A stretch of 64,000 nucleotides of DNA, taken from assembly GCF_002257585.1 (NCBI RefSeq), contig NZ_CP022743.1:4712001-4776000 (forward strand), in the 5' to 3' direction. The position numbers and the translations under genes were made by a program. This DNA is from Mucilaginibacter xinganensis. Its GTDB lineage: Bacteria; Bacteroidota; Bacteroidia; Sphingobacteriales; Sphingobacteriaceae. Positions 17,891 to 27,409 of this stretch are shown piece after piece. The stretch's first letter is position 1, and each line of letters opens with the position of its first letter. A model generated the notes under the pieces. It searched no databases. It had not been told where the DNA came from and was given only the letters and a program-made list of their open reading frames with translations.

Positions 17891-17954
17891 CGGTAAAAGC
17901 CATGTGACAAACCTGCAAAGTTTAAAAAACTAGTAAGTTTGATGATAACCAATT

Positions 17955-18614
17955 ATGAAAGCTAAATTTATTTTACTGTTTTTAGGCATTGCCCTCAGCT
18001 CACAACTGCGTGCCCAGGCTGGTTTCCCGTTCGATAACGAAATCAGGGATTTTAAGCATCAGGACAGCCTGAAGTTTCCGCCTAAAAATGGCATCCTTTT
18101 CGTCGGCAGCTCGTCTATCCGTAAATGGACCGACCTGGAGCAACGCTTTCCGAACCAGCCCATCATTAGGCGTGGCGTAGGCGGATGCGAATTATGGCAG
18201 GTAGTTGATTACTACACGCCTTACATATTGTTCCCTTACCACCCCCGTAAGATCTTTATTTATGCAGGCGAAAATGACATTGCCGCCGGAAAAACCGGCA
18301 GGTTTGTTTTTGAGGAATTTCAGAAGCTTTGGGAAATGATCGATAAAAAACTGCCCGACGCCACCATCTATTTTATGTCGATAAAGCCAAGCCCCAGCCG
18401 CGCAAAATTCTTTACCGAGGTTGAAACCGCCAATAAGCTGATAAAAAATTACCTTAACAACAAACCCAACAGTACGTTTATTGACCTTGGCTCATCAATT
18501 TTAAAAAGCAATACAGCTATCCCTGATTCCTCATTATTTGAAGCAGACATGCTGCACCTTAATAGCAAAGGCTATAATAAGTGGCAAGCAGTACTTGAAC
18601 CATACGTAAAGTAG
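17955..18614 (+). CDS. Secreted SGNH/GDSL-type hydrolase
   Basis: The signal peptide ends at about QLRAQA. SGNH blocks follow: block I GILFVGSSSIRKW with the nucleophile serine, block II glycine in RRGVGGCELW, block III IYAGENDIAAG with the oxyanion asparagine, and block V DMLHLNSKGYNKW with the catalytic aspartate and histidine. All four are present, so an active periplasmic or extracellular esterase or carbohydrate deacetylase is expected. It may be expressed with cdd, 64 bases upstream. A bidirectional terminator lies after it. Confidence 0.9.
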   Translation: MKAKFILLFLGIALSSQLRAQAGFPFDNEIRDFKHQDSLKFPPKNGILFVGSSSIRKWTDLEQRFPNQPIIRRGVGGCELWQVVDYYTPYILFPYHPRKIFIYAGENDIAAGKTGRFVFEEFQKLWEMIDKKLPDATIYFMSIKPSPSRAKFFTEVETANKLIKNYLNNKPNSTFIDLGSSILKSNTAIPDSSLFEADMLHLNSKGYNKWQAVLEPYVK

Positions 18615-18644
18615 TTACTAAAACTTAAAGACCGGTTAAAAATA

Positions 18645-18670
18645 AAAAGGCTCCCACCACGGAGCCTTTT
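18645..18670. terminator. Bidirectional intrinsic terminator
   Basis: AAAGGCTCC and GGAGCCTTT flank a six-base loop, with A and T runs on both sides. It serves the SGNH hydrolase gene and the convergent NTF2-like gene. Confidence 0.9.
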
Positions 18671-18706
18671 ACTAACAAACTATTTAACTAAACCTAAAAC
18701 TAATTC

Positions 18707-19129
18707 TTATTTAAAAGTGCTGTACACGTTGGTGATTTTCCAGCCGTTTCCGGTATTGGCAAGGGTCACATAGTTATTGCGTACAAAACCGTCGAACTTC
18801 ATGGCCACTTTTACAATGGTCACGCTTGCATTACTTTCAACAACAGATGTGCTGGTAGTACAAGCTTGTTCAATGTTTTTGTTGCTGTTTAAAAATTCAA
18901 GCATTTGAGTTTTGCTGTAACTAAGTACTGTTTTGCCCCGCACCATGTTAAACTCGGCCGATTTATCTAAAACATCACTTAATCCTGCTGTTTTACCGTG
19001 CGTCATTGCATCAACAAATGTATTGATTGCATAATTTGCAGTTAATTTATCATCGGTGGTATTTGCTTTTGCTGCGCCGCATACCACCAGTAGTGCTAAG
19101 CCCAGCATAATTGATTTTAAAGTTTTCAT
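18707..19129 (-). CDS. Exported NTF2-like (SnoaL/lumazine-binding-type) protein
   Basis: I start it at ATG 19129, where a signal peptide begins (MKTLKSIMLGLALLVVCGAA). The longer frame upstream has no ribosome-binding or coding character. The mature part reads NYAINTFVDAMTHGKTAGLSDVLDKSAEFNMV, followed by YSKTQMLEFLN and a C-terminal VKVAMKFDGFVRNNYVTLAN, then WKITNVYS. That is the cone-shaped NTF2 fold used by many ligand-binding or enzymatic proteins. No catalytic residues can be named. It is convergent with the SGNH gene. Confidence 0.8.
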   Translation of the reverse strand: MKTLKSIMLGLALLVVCGAAKANTTDDKLTANYAINTFVDAMTHGKTAGLSDVLDKSAEFNMVRGKTVLSYSKTQMLEFLNSNKNIEQACTTSTSVVESNASVTIVKVAMKFDGFVRNNYVTLANTGNGWKITNVYSTFK

Positions 19130-19322
19130 AATATTGTAATTTAAGTTGTGATTATGTATTTGGTAATAAGACAGCGCCAGGAAATGAATAGTTACAACTA
19201 TTTTGAGTTTTAACAAACATTTAACAATTTGGCAAATTGATTAGCTTAAAAGCTACAAAATGCACTTTACATTTATTTAACATCAACTATAAGTACCTAT
19301 AATTAAATATTTTACAAATGGC

Positions 19323-19832
19323 ATGGTAACATTTAGCACCATCATATTGCAATTTGCCGAACAGGGCGAGAAAACAGGGTGGCAGTATATAGAAATATCC
19401 GCAGATATTGCGCAGCAATTAAAACCCGGCACTAAAAAATCGTTCCGGGTTAAAGGCATGCTTGATGGATTAGCAATTAACGGGGTTGCGTTGTTGCCTA
19501 TGGGCGGCGGTAACTTTATTATCCCCCTAAAAGCCGATACCAGGAAAGCCCTGCATAAAAACTGTGGCGCCATGCTGCAGGTGAGTATTGAAGAGGATAA
19601 GGACTTTAAAATAGCACTTCCCGATGACCTCGCCGACTGCTTTGAGTTTGAACCGGAGGCTTTCGCTTTTTTTAATCAAATGCCAAAATCGCACCGGGAA
19701 TATTTTATAAAATGGATCAATGACGCTAAAACAAATGAAACCCGCAATAAACGCATCATTAATACGGTTAACGCCATGTTGCGTAAATGGGATTACGGGC
19801 AAATGATTAGAGCTATGAAAAAAGATCGCTAG
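19323..19832 (+). CDS. DUF1905 and YdeI/OmpD-associated protein
   Basis: The 169-residue protein joins a DUF1905 beta-barrel (TGWQYIEISADIAQQL, FRVKGMLDGLAINGVALLPMGGG and a basic KADTRKALHKNCGA strand) to the C-terminal YdeI/OmdA helix pair with the signature HREYFIKWINDAKTNETR and RIINTVNAMLRKW. YdeI-like proteins have been linked to antimicrobial peptide or bacteriocin protection in enterobacteria; here the role is unknown. It is cytoplasmic, with no signal peptide. It stands alone between divergent and tandem neighbours. Confidence 0.88.
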   Translation: MVTFSTIILQFAEQGEKTGWQYIEISADIAQQLKPGTKKSFRVKGMLDGLAINGVALLPMGGGNFIIPLKADTRKALHKNCGAMLQVSIEEDKDFKIALPDDLADCFEFEPEAFAFFNQMPKSHREYFIKWINDAKTNETRNKRIINTVNAMLRKWDYGQMIRAMKKDR

Positions 19833-19973
19833 TAACGTTTTGTTAACCTCCAATTCCTATCCGGCCAGATAAATAAAGCCGGAACCTTCACTACAGGTGC
19901 CAACATTAACTTTCTGTTAACCTTACCAATCCATCAAAATCAATCACTATTTTTGAGTTTTATCATATACCTT

Positions 19974-22412
19974 ATGAAACTAAAACTCATCTTTTGTATT
20001 ACTGCGGCCTGCGTAACCTCAGGGGCAATGGCGCAAACTCCCGGAAAGATTGAAAAAACCGGGCAAGTTTTGTTACCTAACGGCTGGAAGCTAAGTACGG
20101 CCGGGCGTTCCCTTGCGCTTGGTGATCTGCCGCTTAACATGCAGCTTTCCGCATCAGGAAAACTGCTGGCGGTTACCAACAACGGGCAAAGCACACAATC
20201 AATCCAATTGATAGACCCTAAAACGGAAAAGCTGCTTGACGAAAGGATCATCAAAAAATCATGGTATGGGCTGGCCTTTAGCCACGATGAGAAAATGCTG
20301 TACGCATCGGGCGGTAATGACAACCGCATCCTGGCATATCCCATTCAAAACAAAAAGATAGGCGTAGCTGATACGATAATTCTCGGCGCCTCCTGGCCAA
20401 AAAACAAGATCTGCACAACGGGGATCACCGTTAATAAAAGCAACAGCCGCTTATACACGGTAACTAAAGAAGACAGCGCGCTTTACGTAATTGAACCTGC
20501 CACCCATAAGATATTAAACCGCGTTAAATTACCTGCCGAGGCCTACAGCTGCATCCTCTCCCCCGACGAAAAAACCTTATACATTTCCATTTGGGGCGGC
20601 GAAGAGGTTTGCTGTTATGATACCCACACGGGCAAATTAACCGGAAGCATAAAAACCGGCAGCCACCCCAATGAGTTGCTGCTGAATAAAAAAGGCACCT
20701 GGTTATTTGTAGCCAACGCTAATGACAATTCGGTTTCGGTCATCAATACGGCTACCCGAAAAACGGCCGAAGTATTCTCCACTACATTATATCCCACAAA
20801 ACTAACCGGTTCCACCACCAACGGACTGGCGCTATCAGCCAATGAAAAAATGTTGTACATCGCCAATGCCGACAACAACTGCCTTGCGGTATTTGACGTT
20901 GGCAATCCGGGCAGCAGCAAAAGTGCGGGGTTTATTCCCGTTGGCTGGTATCCAACAAATGTTAAGATACTGGGTAACAAAATATTGGTAGCTAATGGCA
21001 AAGGCTTTACTTCGATGGCCAACCCACGGGGACCACAGCCGGTTAAAAAAACCGACAACAGCGGTTACCAAAAAGGTGCAGTAAATAGCAGGGAACAATA
21101 TATCGGTGGGTTATTTAAAGGCACACTTTCCTTTATTGACGAGCCTGCCGAAACAAAACTTAAAGCTTATACCAAGCAAGTTTACGCCAATACCCCTTTT
21201 AATAATAAGATTGCAGCAAATGCCGCCGGTGAGGCCGGCAACCCGATTCCAAGAAAACGGGGTGATAAATCTCCCATTAAATATGTCTTCTATATCATCA
21301 AAGAAAACCGCACTTACGACCAGGTTTTAGGCGATATACCGAAGGGCAACGGCGATACGTCGCTGTGTATTTTCGGCAGCAAGGTAACGCCAAACCTGCA
21401 TGCAATTGCAAACGAATTTGTTTTGCTGGATAATTTTTATGTAGATGCCGAGGTAAGTGCCGACGGGCATAACTGGAGCATGGCAGCTTACGCTACAGAC
21501 TTTATTGAAAAAACATGGCCAACCAGCTATGGTGGCCGCGGAGGCAATTATGACAGTGAAGGCACCCGTAAGGCAGGCGACCCGCGCGACGGCTATATTT
21601 GGGACTATTGTAAAAGAGCAGGTATAAGCTACCGTACCTATGGCGAGTTTGTAGATGACGGCAAACCAAATATTAAAGCGTTAAAGGACCATTACTGTGC
21701 GCAGGCACCAGGCTTTAACCTGGATATTACTGACATAAAGCGTTATGAAGTTTGGGCGCATGATTTTGATTCGCTCCGCAGCATAAATTCCGTACCGCAA
21801 TTTAACACGATAAGAATTAGCAACGATCATACCAGCGGGCAAAAAAAAGGGGCCATCTCCCCCATTGCCGCCGTTGCTGATAACGACCAGGGCGTTGGCC
21901 GCTTTATTGAACACCTATCTCAAAGCCCTATCTGGAAAGAATCTGTTGTTTTTGTATTGGAAGACGATGCCCAAAACGGCCCCGACCATATTGATGCCCA
22001 CCGTTCACCGGTTTATATTGCCGGCCCTTATGTGAAACGCAATGCGGTGATCCATAATATGTACTCCACATCCGGCGTGTTGCGCACCATTGAGCTGATA
22101 TTAGGTCTGCCGCCTATGAGCCAGTATGATGCAGCTGCTATGCCTATGTTTGAGTGCTTTACCGGCAAGGCCGACCTATCTTCGTACAAGTTGAAACCGG
22201 CAGAGGTTAATTTGGAACAACGTAATGTTGCCGATAATAAAAGCAGCCTTAAATCAGCACATTTTAATTTTTCCAAAGAAGACGCTGTGCCTGATTTAGC
22301 CCTTAATGAGGTGATCTGGAAATATGTAAAAGGAGAAAATGCAGTTATGCCGGCACCAAAACGGAGCGCATTTGTAATATTGGAGAAGAAAAAAAAGAAC
22401 GATGACGATTAA
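19974..22412 (+). CDS. YncE-like beta-propeller fused to alkaline-phosphatase-superfamily phosphoesterase
   Basis: ATG 19974 starts a signal peptide (MKLKLIFCITAACVTSGAMA). Residues about 40-350 are YncE-type propeller repeats with blades such as LYISIWGGEEVCCYDTHTG and LFVANANDNSVSVINTATRK. Residues about 400-780 form a phosphoesterase domain: YVFYIIKENRTYDQVLGD, then LDNFYVDAEVSADGHNWSMA, VVFVLEDDAQNGPDHIDAHR and SPVYIAGPYVK. This two-domain design is known in Bacteroidota. Substrate is unknown, but metal-dependent phosphate or sulfate ester hydrolysis outside the cytoplasm is expected. A hairpin with a T-run follows. Confidence 0.88.
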   Translation: MKLKLIFCITAACVTSGAMAQTPGKIEKTGQVLLPNGWKLSTAGRSLALGDLPLNMQLSASGKLLAVTNNGQSTQSIQLIDPKTEKLLDERIIKKSWYGLAFSHDEKMLYASGGNDNRILAYPIQNKKIGVADTIILGASWPKNKICTTGITVNKSNSRLYTVTKEDSALYVIEPATHKILNRVKLPAEAYSCILSPDEKTLYISIWGGEEVCCYDTHTGKLTGSIKTGSHPNELLLNKKGTWLFVANANDNSVSVINTATRKTAEVFSTTLYPTKLTGSTTNGLALSANEKMLYIANADNNCLAVFDVGNPGSSKSAGFIPVGWYPTNVKILGNKILVANGKGFTSMANPRGPQPVKKTDNSGYQKGAVNSREQYIGGLFKGTLSFIDEPAETKLKAYTKQVYANTPFNNKIAANAAGEAGNPIPRKRGDKSPIKYVFYIIKENRTYDQVLGDIPKGNGDTSLCIFGSKVTPNLHAIANEFVLLDNFYVDAEVSADGHNWSMAAYATDFIEKTWPTSYGGRGGNYDSEGTRKAGDPRDGYIWDYCKRAGISYRTYGEFVDDGKPNIKALKDHYCAQAPGFNLDITDIKRYEVWAHDFDSLRSINSVPQFNTIRISNDHTSGQKKGAISPIAAVADNDQGVGRFIEHLSQSPIWKESVVFVLEDDAQNGPDHIDAHRSPVYIAGPYVKRNAVIHNMYSTSGVLRTIELILGLPPMSQYDAAAMPMFECFTGKADLSSYKLKPAEVNLEQRNVADNKSSLKSAHFNFSKEDAVPDLALNEVIWKYVKGENAVMPAPKRSAFVILEKKKKNDDD

Positions 22413-22481
22413 CCGGGCAGGTTCTCAACCACCAGCGCTGTTTGAATACCATTAATCAGAATCTACTTCATTATATTAAAT

Positions 22482-22510
22482 GGTTCGGCCTGCAGCCGGA
22501 CCGTTTTTTA
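22482..22510 (+). terminator. Intrinsic terminator of the YncE/phosphoesterase gene
   Basis: GGTTCGGC and GCCGGACC pair (one G-T wobble) around a short loop, followed by six T. Confidence 0.8.
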
Positions 22511-22597
22511 TAATCACTCATCTCATGATATGCATCATTCCCTTTTTAAAAACAATTTCCTAATTTAGAAAGTTTTACAAGCAATACATCAACCCTC

Positions 22598-23464
22598 ATG
22601 GCCCTATTAGAAAACGAATTTCTGAAAGTAACCGTAAGCACAAAGGGAGCCCAGCTCACTTCTGTTTATAACAAAGTAACTCAAACCGAGCACCTATGGC
22701 AGGCCTACCCAAACATTTGGCCTTGGCACGCGCCAAACCTGTTCCCGGTGGTTGGCGGTTTAATAAAAGACGAGTTAATGGTTGAGGGTAACGCCTACCA
22801 CATGGGCAGGCATGGTTTTGCGCGTCAGTCGGAATTTGTTTTGCTGGAAAGCGATGAAGTCCATGCCGTTTATTCACTCCCGAACAGCGAAACCACATCG
22901 CAGGTTTACCCTTATAAATTTGATTTCCAGGTTCTGTATACGTTAATAGATAATGCACTGCGCTTAACTTACAAACTCATTAATCACGATAAAAAAACCA
23001 TTTACTTTTCTGTTGGCGGCCATCCTGCGTTCCGGGTTCCGTTCAATGAAGGCGAAAAGTATGAAGATTATTACCTGGAGTTTGAAACTGACGAAAAACT
23101 GGTAACGCATCTTCTTTCGGCAGATGGTTTTTTTAATGGTGAAACCCAACCCGTTCCAACACCAAAAAACCGCCTTTATTTAACAAGGGATTTGTTTAAT
23201 GCCGATGCCCTGGTTTTTAAGGATCATAAATCGCGAGAGGTATGTATTAAGAGTGATAAACACGAGCAATCATTATCAGTAGAATTTCCGCATTTTAACT
23301 ACTTGGGAATTTGGGCCAAACCCGGGGCCGATTTTGTGTGTATTGAGCCCTGGCTTGGCTGCGCCGATACCGTTGGTAAACATGTTGACATTAGCCAAAA
23401 AGAAGATATGCAACATTTAAAACCGGGGCATGTGTTTGAAGCGGCATATTTTATTAGTGTTTAA
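22598..23464 (+). CDS. Aldose 1-epimerase family protein (LacX-like)
   Basis: The 288-residue protein has the galactose-mutarotase beta-sandwich pattern: KVTVSTKGAQLTSVYNK, the substrate loop HGFARQSEF, FDFQVLYTLIDNALRLTYKL, SVGGHPAFRVPF with the proposed catalytic histidine, and LGIWAKPGADFVCIEPWLG near the end, where the conserved glutamate lies. It has no signal peptide and so acts in the cytoplasm on sugars or sugar phosphates. A GH35 galactosidase gene lies downstream on the other strand, which fits galactose use, but the link is only by proximity. Confidence 0.9.
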   Translation: MALLENEFLKVTVSTKGAQLTSVYNKVTQTEHLWQAYPNIWPWHAPNLFPVVGGLIKDELMVEGNAYHMGRHGFARQSEFVLLESDEVHAVYSLPNSETTSQVYPYKFDFQVLYTLIDNALRLTYKLINHDKKTIYFSVGGHPAFRVPFNEGEKYEDYYLEFETDEKLVTHLLSADGFFNGETQPVPTPKNRLYLTRDLFNADALVFKDHKSREVCIKSDKHEQSLSVEFPHFNYLGIWAKPGADFVCIEPWLGCADTVGKHVDISQKEDMQHLKPGHVFEAAYFISV

Positions 23465-23507
23465 GAAAATATAATGTTTGTCTGAAACAAATAATGTATG
23501 TTCCTAA

Positions 23508-23642
23508 TCGTACATCGCCCCGCAAAACTCGGTGGAAGGCAAAAAATTTCTTGACGTGTTGCAGGATGCTTTTACAAGGTGGGATGTAAATGGAATGGTG
23601 AGCTTTCAATATCAAACAGAAATATATACCGGACACTTATAA
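23508..23642 (+). pseudogene. Possible C-terminal gene remnant
   Basis: A frame without a usable start reads SYIAPQNSVEGKKFLDVLQD, then AFTRWDVNGMVSFQYQTEIY and TGHL before a stop. Its residue mix looks protein-like, and the upstream stop cuts it off. No parent family is recognised, so it may be chance. Confidence 0.3.
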
Positions 23643-23658
23643 CATTTACCAGTTAAGC

Positions 23659-23691
23659 AAAAACCGGTAAGCAATAATAATTACTTACCGG
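23659..23691 (-). terminator. Intrinsic terminator of the GH35 gene
   Basis: CCGGTAAG (23664-23671) pairs with CTTACCGG (23684-23691). On the minus strand five T follow. Confidence 0.8.
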
Positions 23692-23716
23692 CGATGCAGT
23701 GCTGCGTCTAATGTTG

Positions 23717-25549
23717 TTATTCCTTAGGCAACTCATTCAATATAGGGTGATCCAAAGCGGCAATTTTGGTATGCCCGCCCTTAAGCTCATCAAACACAAC
23801 AATTTCGTTTACCCCGGCTTTAAGCCATGAAGCCGGAATGTAAATCGTCTGCTGCGGGCCAATATTCCAGTACTTACCAAGGTTGTGCCCGTTTAAAAAC
23901 ACGAAGCCTTTACCATAACCATGCAGATCAAGATAGGTGTCGCCCACTTTATTTAAAGTAAATACTCCTTTGTAAAGCGCGGGCTGAAGCTCGTTAGTAT
24001 CCTTAATATTTGAATATTTAAACCCATTTACATCACTAAATGGAAATTTATACATCTTCCAGCCGGTAAGCTCTGTTTCGTTTAAAGTAACCTTTTCGGT
24101 AATCCCCTGGCGGTTATCTATCAGGAACGGCCCGTAGTTAATACGGCCATTGTTCTCAACCAGTATATCTAAAACGTCTCCTTTTTTTGCTGCGGTAATT
24201 TGCAGCGAGTCTTGTTTAAGCCGCCTGTCTAATACACTGATGCGTTTACCATTCAGGTACACGGTGGCATAGTCCCGCATTTCTTTAATTTTTAAAAGAC
24301 CGGATGCCGCGTTTTTTAACGTGGTGCGGTATAGCACAAAGCCATATCCCTGGTTAAGGTCTTCAAAACAAAGCGGTGCAGCAGCCGAAACAGGCGTGCC
24401 TTTGTTATTAAATAAAGCAGCCCTGCTTACCAAATTAATATTTGGAATTGCGATAGCTTTACCTGTTACCGGTACTTCAGGCAACTTCTTACCGGCAGCC
24501 AGGTGCTTTTGTATCACCTCCCTGAATTTGTAAAACTTGGCGGTTGGTTTGCCGGATTCATCAAGCGGTGCATCATAATCATAGCTGGATGTTTGCGGGG
24601 CGTAAGGGTCTTTTTTGTTCATATTAGCACCATTCATAAAATCGCGCGTGGTACCACCGTGAAACATATAAAGGTTGATAGAAATGCCTGCCGATAACAC
24701 CTCATCCAGTTTTTTGGCATCTTCATCGGCATTACTGCCGGCATGAGGTGTTCCCCAGCTGTCAAACCAACCCGGGTACCATTCGGCTATATAATAAGGA
24801 CCTTTCCCATCATGGTATTTGTTGATAAGGGCTTTAACTTCGGCCGGATTATCCAACCCGTTAACAGCGGGTAAATAGCCCGGCAAATAACCGGCCGGTA
24901 ATTGTGACGGCCCGTCGCAGGTAAACAGTAAACCGCTGAACCCACCCTCGCGGAATATTTTACGGTTAATGTCCAGGTACTCTTTATCATTACTATATGA
25001 ACCGTATTCGTTTTCTATCTGCACCATCAAAATATTGCCGCCGTTAGTTACCAGCAAAGGCGACAATTGCTTGCCCAGCTGCATAATATAATCACGATAG
25101 TATTTTAAAAACTTAGGGTCTTTACTGCGCACTTTCAGCGCTTTATCTTTTAACAGCCACCATGGGTAACCGCCAAACTCCCATTCAGCACAAGCATAGG
25201 GGCTTGGGCGCAGCACTACCCACAAGCCTTCTTCTTTGGCTATCTTCACAAATTCAGCAATATCATTATTACCGGTAAAATCGTATTTCCCTTCTTCAGG
25301 TTCCTGCGCATTCCAAAAAACGTAGGTTCCAATCGAGTTTAAACCCATGGCTTTCGCCATTTTCATCCGTTGCCGCCAGTAAGCGCGCGGAATTCGGGTA
25401 CAATGCATCTCGCCCGAAATGAGCTGTAACGGCTTGCCATCCAGTAAAAATGTCGAGTCGCCCAGCGCAAAAGTGTGGCTGGCTTTTTGGGCACTGCAGA
25501 GATTTGAAAGCGTTGTTAATACAACAAACAGAAAGGCAAGTTTTTTCAT
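23717..25549 (-). CDS. Secreted GH35 beta-galactosidase
   Basis: After a signal peptide (MKKLAFLFVVLTTLSNLCSA) the enzyme shows GH35 marks: FLLDGKPLQLISGEMHCTRI, the barrel segment GLNSIGTYVFWNAQEPEEG, the acid/base E181 in QIENEYG, and the nucleophile E256 in IAEWYPGWFDSWG. The C-terminal third has jelly-roll domains (YGFVLYRTTL, LNGHNLGKYWNIGPQ). It removes terminal beta-galactose from polysaccharides or glycoconjugates, probably in the periplasm. The 610-residue length is normal. No SusC/SusD pair or regulator is beside it, so it is not part of a visible utilisation locus. Confidence 0.95.
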   Translation of the reverse strand: MKKLAFLFVVLTTLSNLCSAQKASHTFALGDSTFLLDGKPLQLISGEMHCTRIPRAYWRQRMKMAKAMGLNSIGTYVFWNAQEPEEGKYDFTGNNDIAEFVKIAKEEGLWVVLRPSPYACAEWEFGGYPWWLLKDKALKVRSKDPKFLKYYRDYIMQLGKQLSPLLVTNGGNILMVQIENEYGSYSNDKEYLDINRKIFREGGFSGLLFTCDGPSQLPAGYLPGYLPAVNGLDNPAEVKALINKYHDGKGPYYIAEWYPGWFDSWGTPHAGSNADEDAKKLDEVLSAGISINLYMFHGGTTRDFMNGANMNKKDPYAPQTSSYDYDAPLDESGKPTAKFYKFREVIQKHLAAGKKLPEVPVTGKAIAIPNINLVSRAALFNNKGTPVSAAAPLCFEDLNQGYGFVLYRTTLKNAASGLLKIKEMRDYATVYLNGKRISVLDRRLKQDSLQITAAKKGDVLDILVENNGRINYGPFLIDNRQGITEKVTLNETELTGWKMYKFPFSDVNGFKYSNIKDTNELQPALYKGVFTLNKVGDTYLDLHGYGKGFVFLNGHNLGKYWNIGPQQTIYIPASWLKAGVNEIVVFDELKGGHTKIAALDHPILNELPKE

Positions 25550-25877
25550 CTAATATGTTTATTAATTGGTTAGGCAAATTAGTAAAATAAAATAAATGTC
25601 GCAAATACATTAATTTGCATGGGGAACACATTTGTTTAGCCAAAAATTTTTATAAATTAAAAATAAAATTTACCTTGCATCAGGAAATGGTGTCTTCCTT
25701 TTAAAAACCGCATTCGCTGATGACGCCTGCAACATAATCAAGAGCAATAAAGCTTGTTGATATAAAGTTTGTGGGTGAAAAATTTAAATTCCATACTTAA
25801 TACTGATCAAATCCCGGAAATGCCGGATGGATTTTTATTGCCCGACATTTTGTTAAACCTAAAGCCATTAAACAGTA
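25550..25877. other. Gene-free stretch between GH35 and ClC genes
   Basis: Divergent spacer, AT-rich on the GH35 side. A possible -7-like ATAAAGTTTGTGG lies around 25760-25775 facing the ClC gene. No other signal is seen. Confidence 0.45.
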
Positions 25878-27275
25878 ATGACCGAAAACAGGACTATCCC
25901 CTTTAAAGAACACTTTGCAATTGTAAAGCACCTGATTCGCTGGACCATTATAACCGTTCCTGTTGCTATAGTTATTGGCAGCGTGGTGGCGTTTTTTTTA
26001 TGGATGCTTGCCACAGCAATTCATTTCAGGTTCGATCATAAATGGCTGTTATTTTTTTTGCCGCTTGCCGGTGTGCTGATTCATTTCATTTATCAAACGT
26101 TTGGCAAATCTTCAGAAAAAGGAAACAACCTAATTATTGAGCAAATTCACCAGGAAGGAGGCGGCGTCCCCAAAAGAATGGCCCCTGTTATCCTGTTAAC
26201 TACCATCATCACTCATTTATTTGGCGGCTCGGCCGGGCGCGAGGGCACCGCCGTGCAGATAGGCGGAAGCATTGCCGCTACGTTTGGTAAATGGTTTAAG
26301 CTAACCGGTGCAGATATGCGACTGATTCTCATCGCAGGTGTTGCAGCCGGTTTCGGCGCGGTATTTGGCACACCTGTTACCGGTGCAATTTTTGCTATGG
26401 AAGTATTAACTATTGGCCGGATTAAATATGATGCTTTATTTCCGGCCTTAATAGCAGCGGTAATTGGAGATATTACCGTTGGTGCATGGCATGTAACGCA
26501 TACCCAATATCACATAGCAATTATGCCGGCGACAACCGGCTACTGGAATAACTTCTTTCATTTCGATCTGCTGTTACTTGGCAAAGTAATTATCGCATCC
26601 GTTATTTTTGGTTTGGCCAGCGCCCTGTTTGCGGGCATGGTGCATGAAATAAAAAGCATTTGCCTTAAGCTATTTAAACACAAATGGATGATCCCTGTAT
26701 TGGGCGGGTTAATAATAATAGGGCTTACATTTATTAATGGCAAGCCGGACTACCTGAGCCTTGGTGTGGACGCAGAATACCCTGGCGCCATTACCATACC
26801 GTCCGCATTTAACGCCGGTGGCGCTGATACCTGGAGCTGGCTTTGGAAAACCCTTTACACAACCGTAACCCTTGCAACCGGATTTAAAGGCGGTGAGGTT
26901 ACACCATTATTCTACATTGGTGCAACCCTGGGTAACACCTTGTCGGCTTTATTAAACGCACCTGTTGGTTTGTTTGCTGCACTGGGCTTTATTGCAGTAT
27001 TTGCCGGTGCAACCAATACTCCGCTGGCGTGTACCTTTATGGGCGTTGAACTGTTTGGCGGCGAGCATATATTATTATTCGCCATAGCTTGTTTTACCGC
27101 TTACTTTTTTAGCGGTACCTCCGGCATCTATGGTTCCCAAGGGATTGCTGTCCCCAAAATTTTGGATGATTCCTTTAATGATGATTCTATTGCCGGCGCT
27201 ACCAAAAGGCGTGGATACATGCACGAAAAACTAAGGAAATACCAAATATCCTTAAAAAATAAGAGCCGCAAATAG
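25878..27275 (+). CDS. ClC-family chloride channel or antiporter
   Basis: The 465-residue membrane protein has about ten hydrophobic helices and the ClC selectivity motifs: GGSAGREGTAVQIGGS with the gating glutamate E122, a GFGAVFGTPVTGAIFAMEVL segment, GFKGGEVTPLFYIGATLG and FAGATNTPLACTFMGVELFG. The GREGP proline is threonine here, as in the voltage-gated chloride channel subgroup of Bacteroidota. It moves chloride or fluoride-like anions, possibly in exchange for protons. No regulatory CBS domains follow. A long-loop hairpin lies downstream, shared with the convergent M1 gene. Confidence 0.92.
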   Translation: MTENRTIPFKEHFAIVKHLIRWTIITVPVAIVIGSVVAFFLWMLATAIHFRFDHKWLLFFLPLAGVLIHFIYQTFGKSSEKGNNLIIEQIHQEGGGVPKRMAPVILLTTIITHLFGGSAGREGTAVQIGGSIAATFGKWFKLTGADMRLILIAGVAAGFGAVFGTPVTGAIFAMEVLTIGRIKYDALFPALIAAVIGDITVGAWHVTHTQYHIAIMPATTGYWNNFFHFDLLLLGKVIIASVIFGLASALFAGMVHEIKSICLKLFKHKWMIPVLGGLIIIGLTFINGKPDYLSLGVDAEYPGAITIPSAFNAGGADTWSWLWKTLYTTVTLATGFKGGEVTPLFYIGATLGNTLSALLNAPVGLFAALGFIAVFAGATNTPLACTFMGVELFGGEHILLFAIACFTAYFFSGTSGIYGSQGIAVPKILDDSFNDDSIAGATKRRGYMHEKLRKYQISLKNKSRK

Positions 27276-27341
27276 AGAAGCTGTTTTTTATAACCCGGAT
27301 GAAGTTAATTTTAATGTGGGAGCATAAAAAACAGGTCATAA

Positions 27342-27390
27342 AAAAAGCAGTTGCCGGCATTGAAAAATCAACTACCGTCAACTGCTTATT
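27342..27390 (-). terminator. Probable terminator of the M1 aminopeptidase gene
   Basis: AAGCAGTTG (27345-27353) pairs with CAACTGCTT (27379-27387) across a 25-base loop. The minus strand continues into a T-run. The loop is long, so strength is uncertain. Confidence 0.55.
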
Positions 27391-27409
27391 ATTATTTATT
27401 GCCAGCTAC

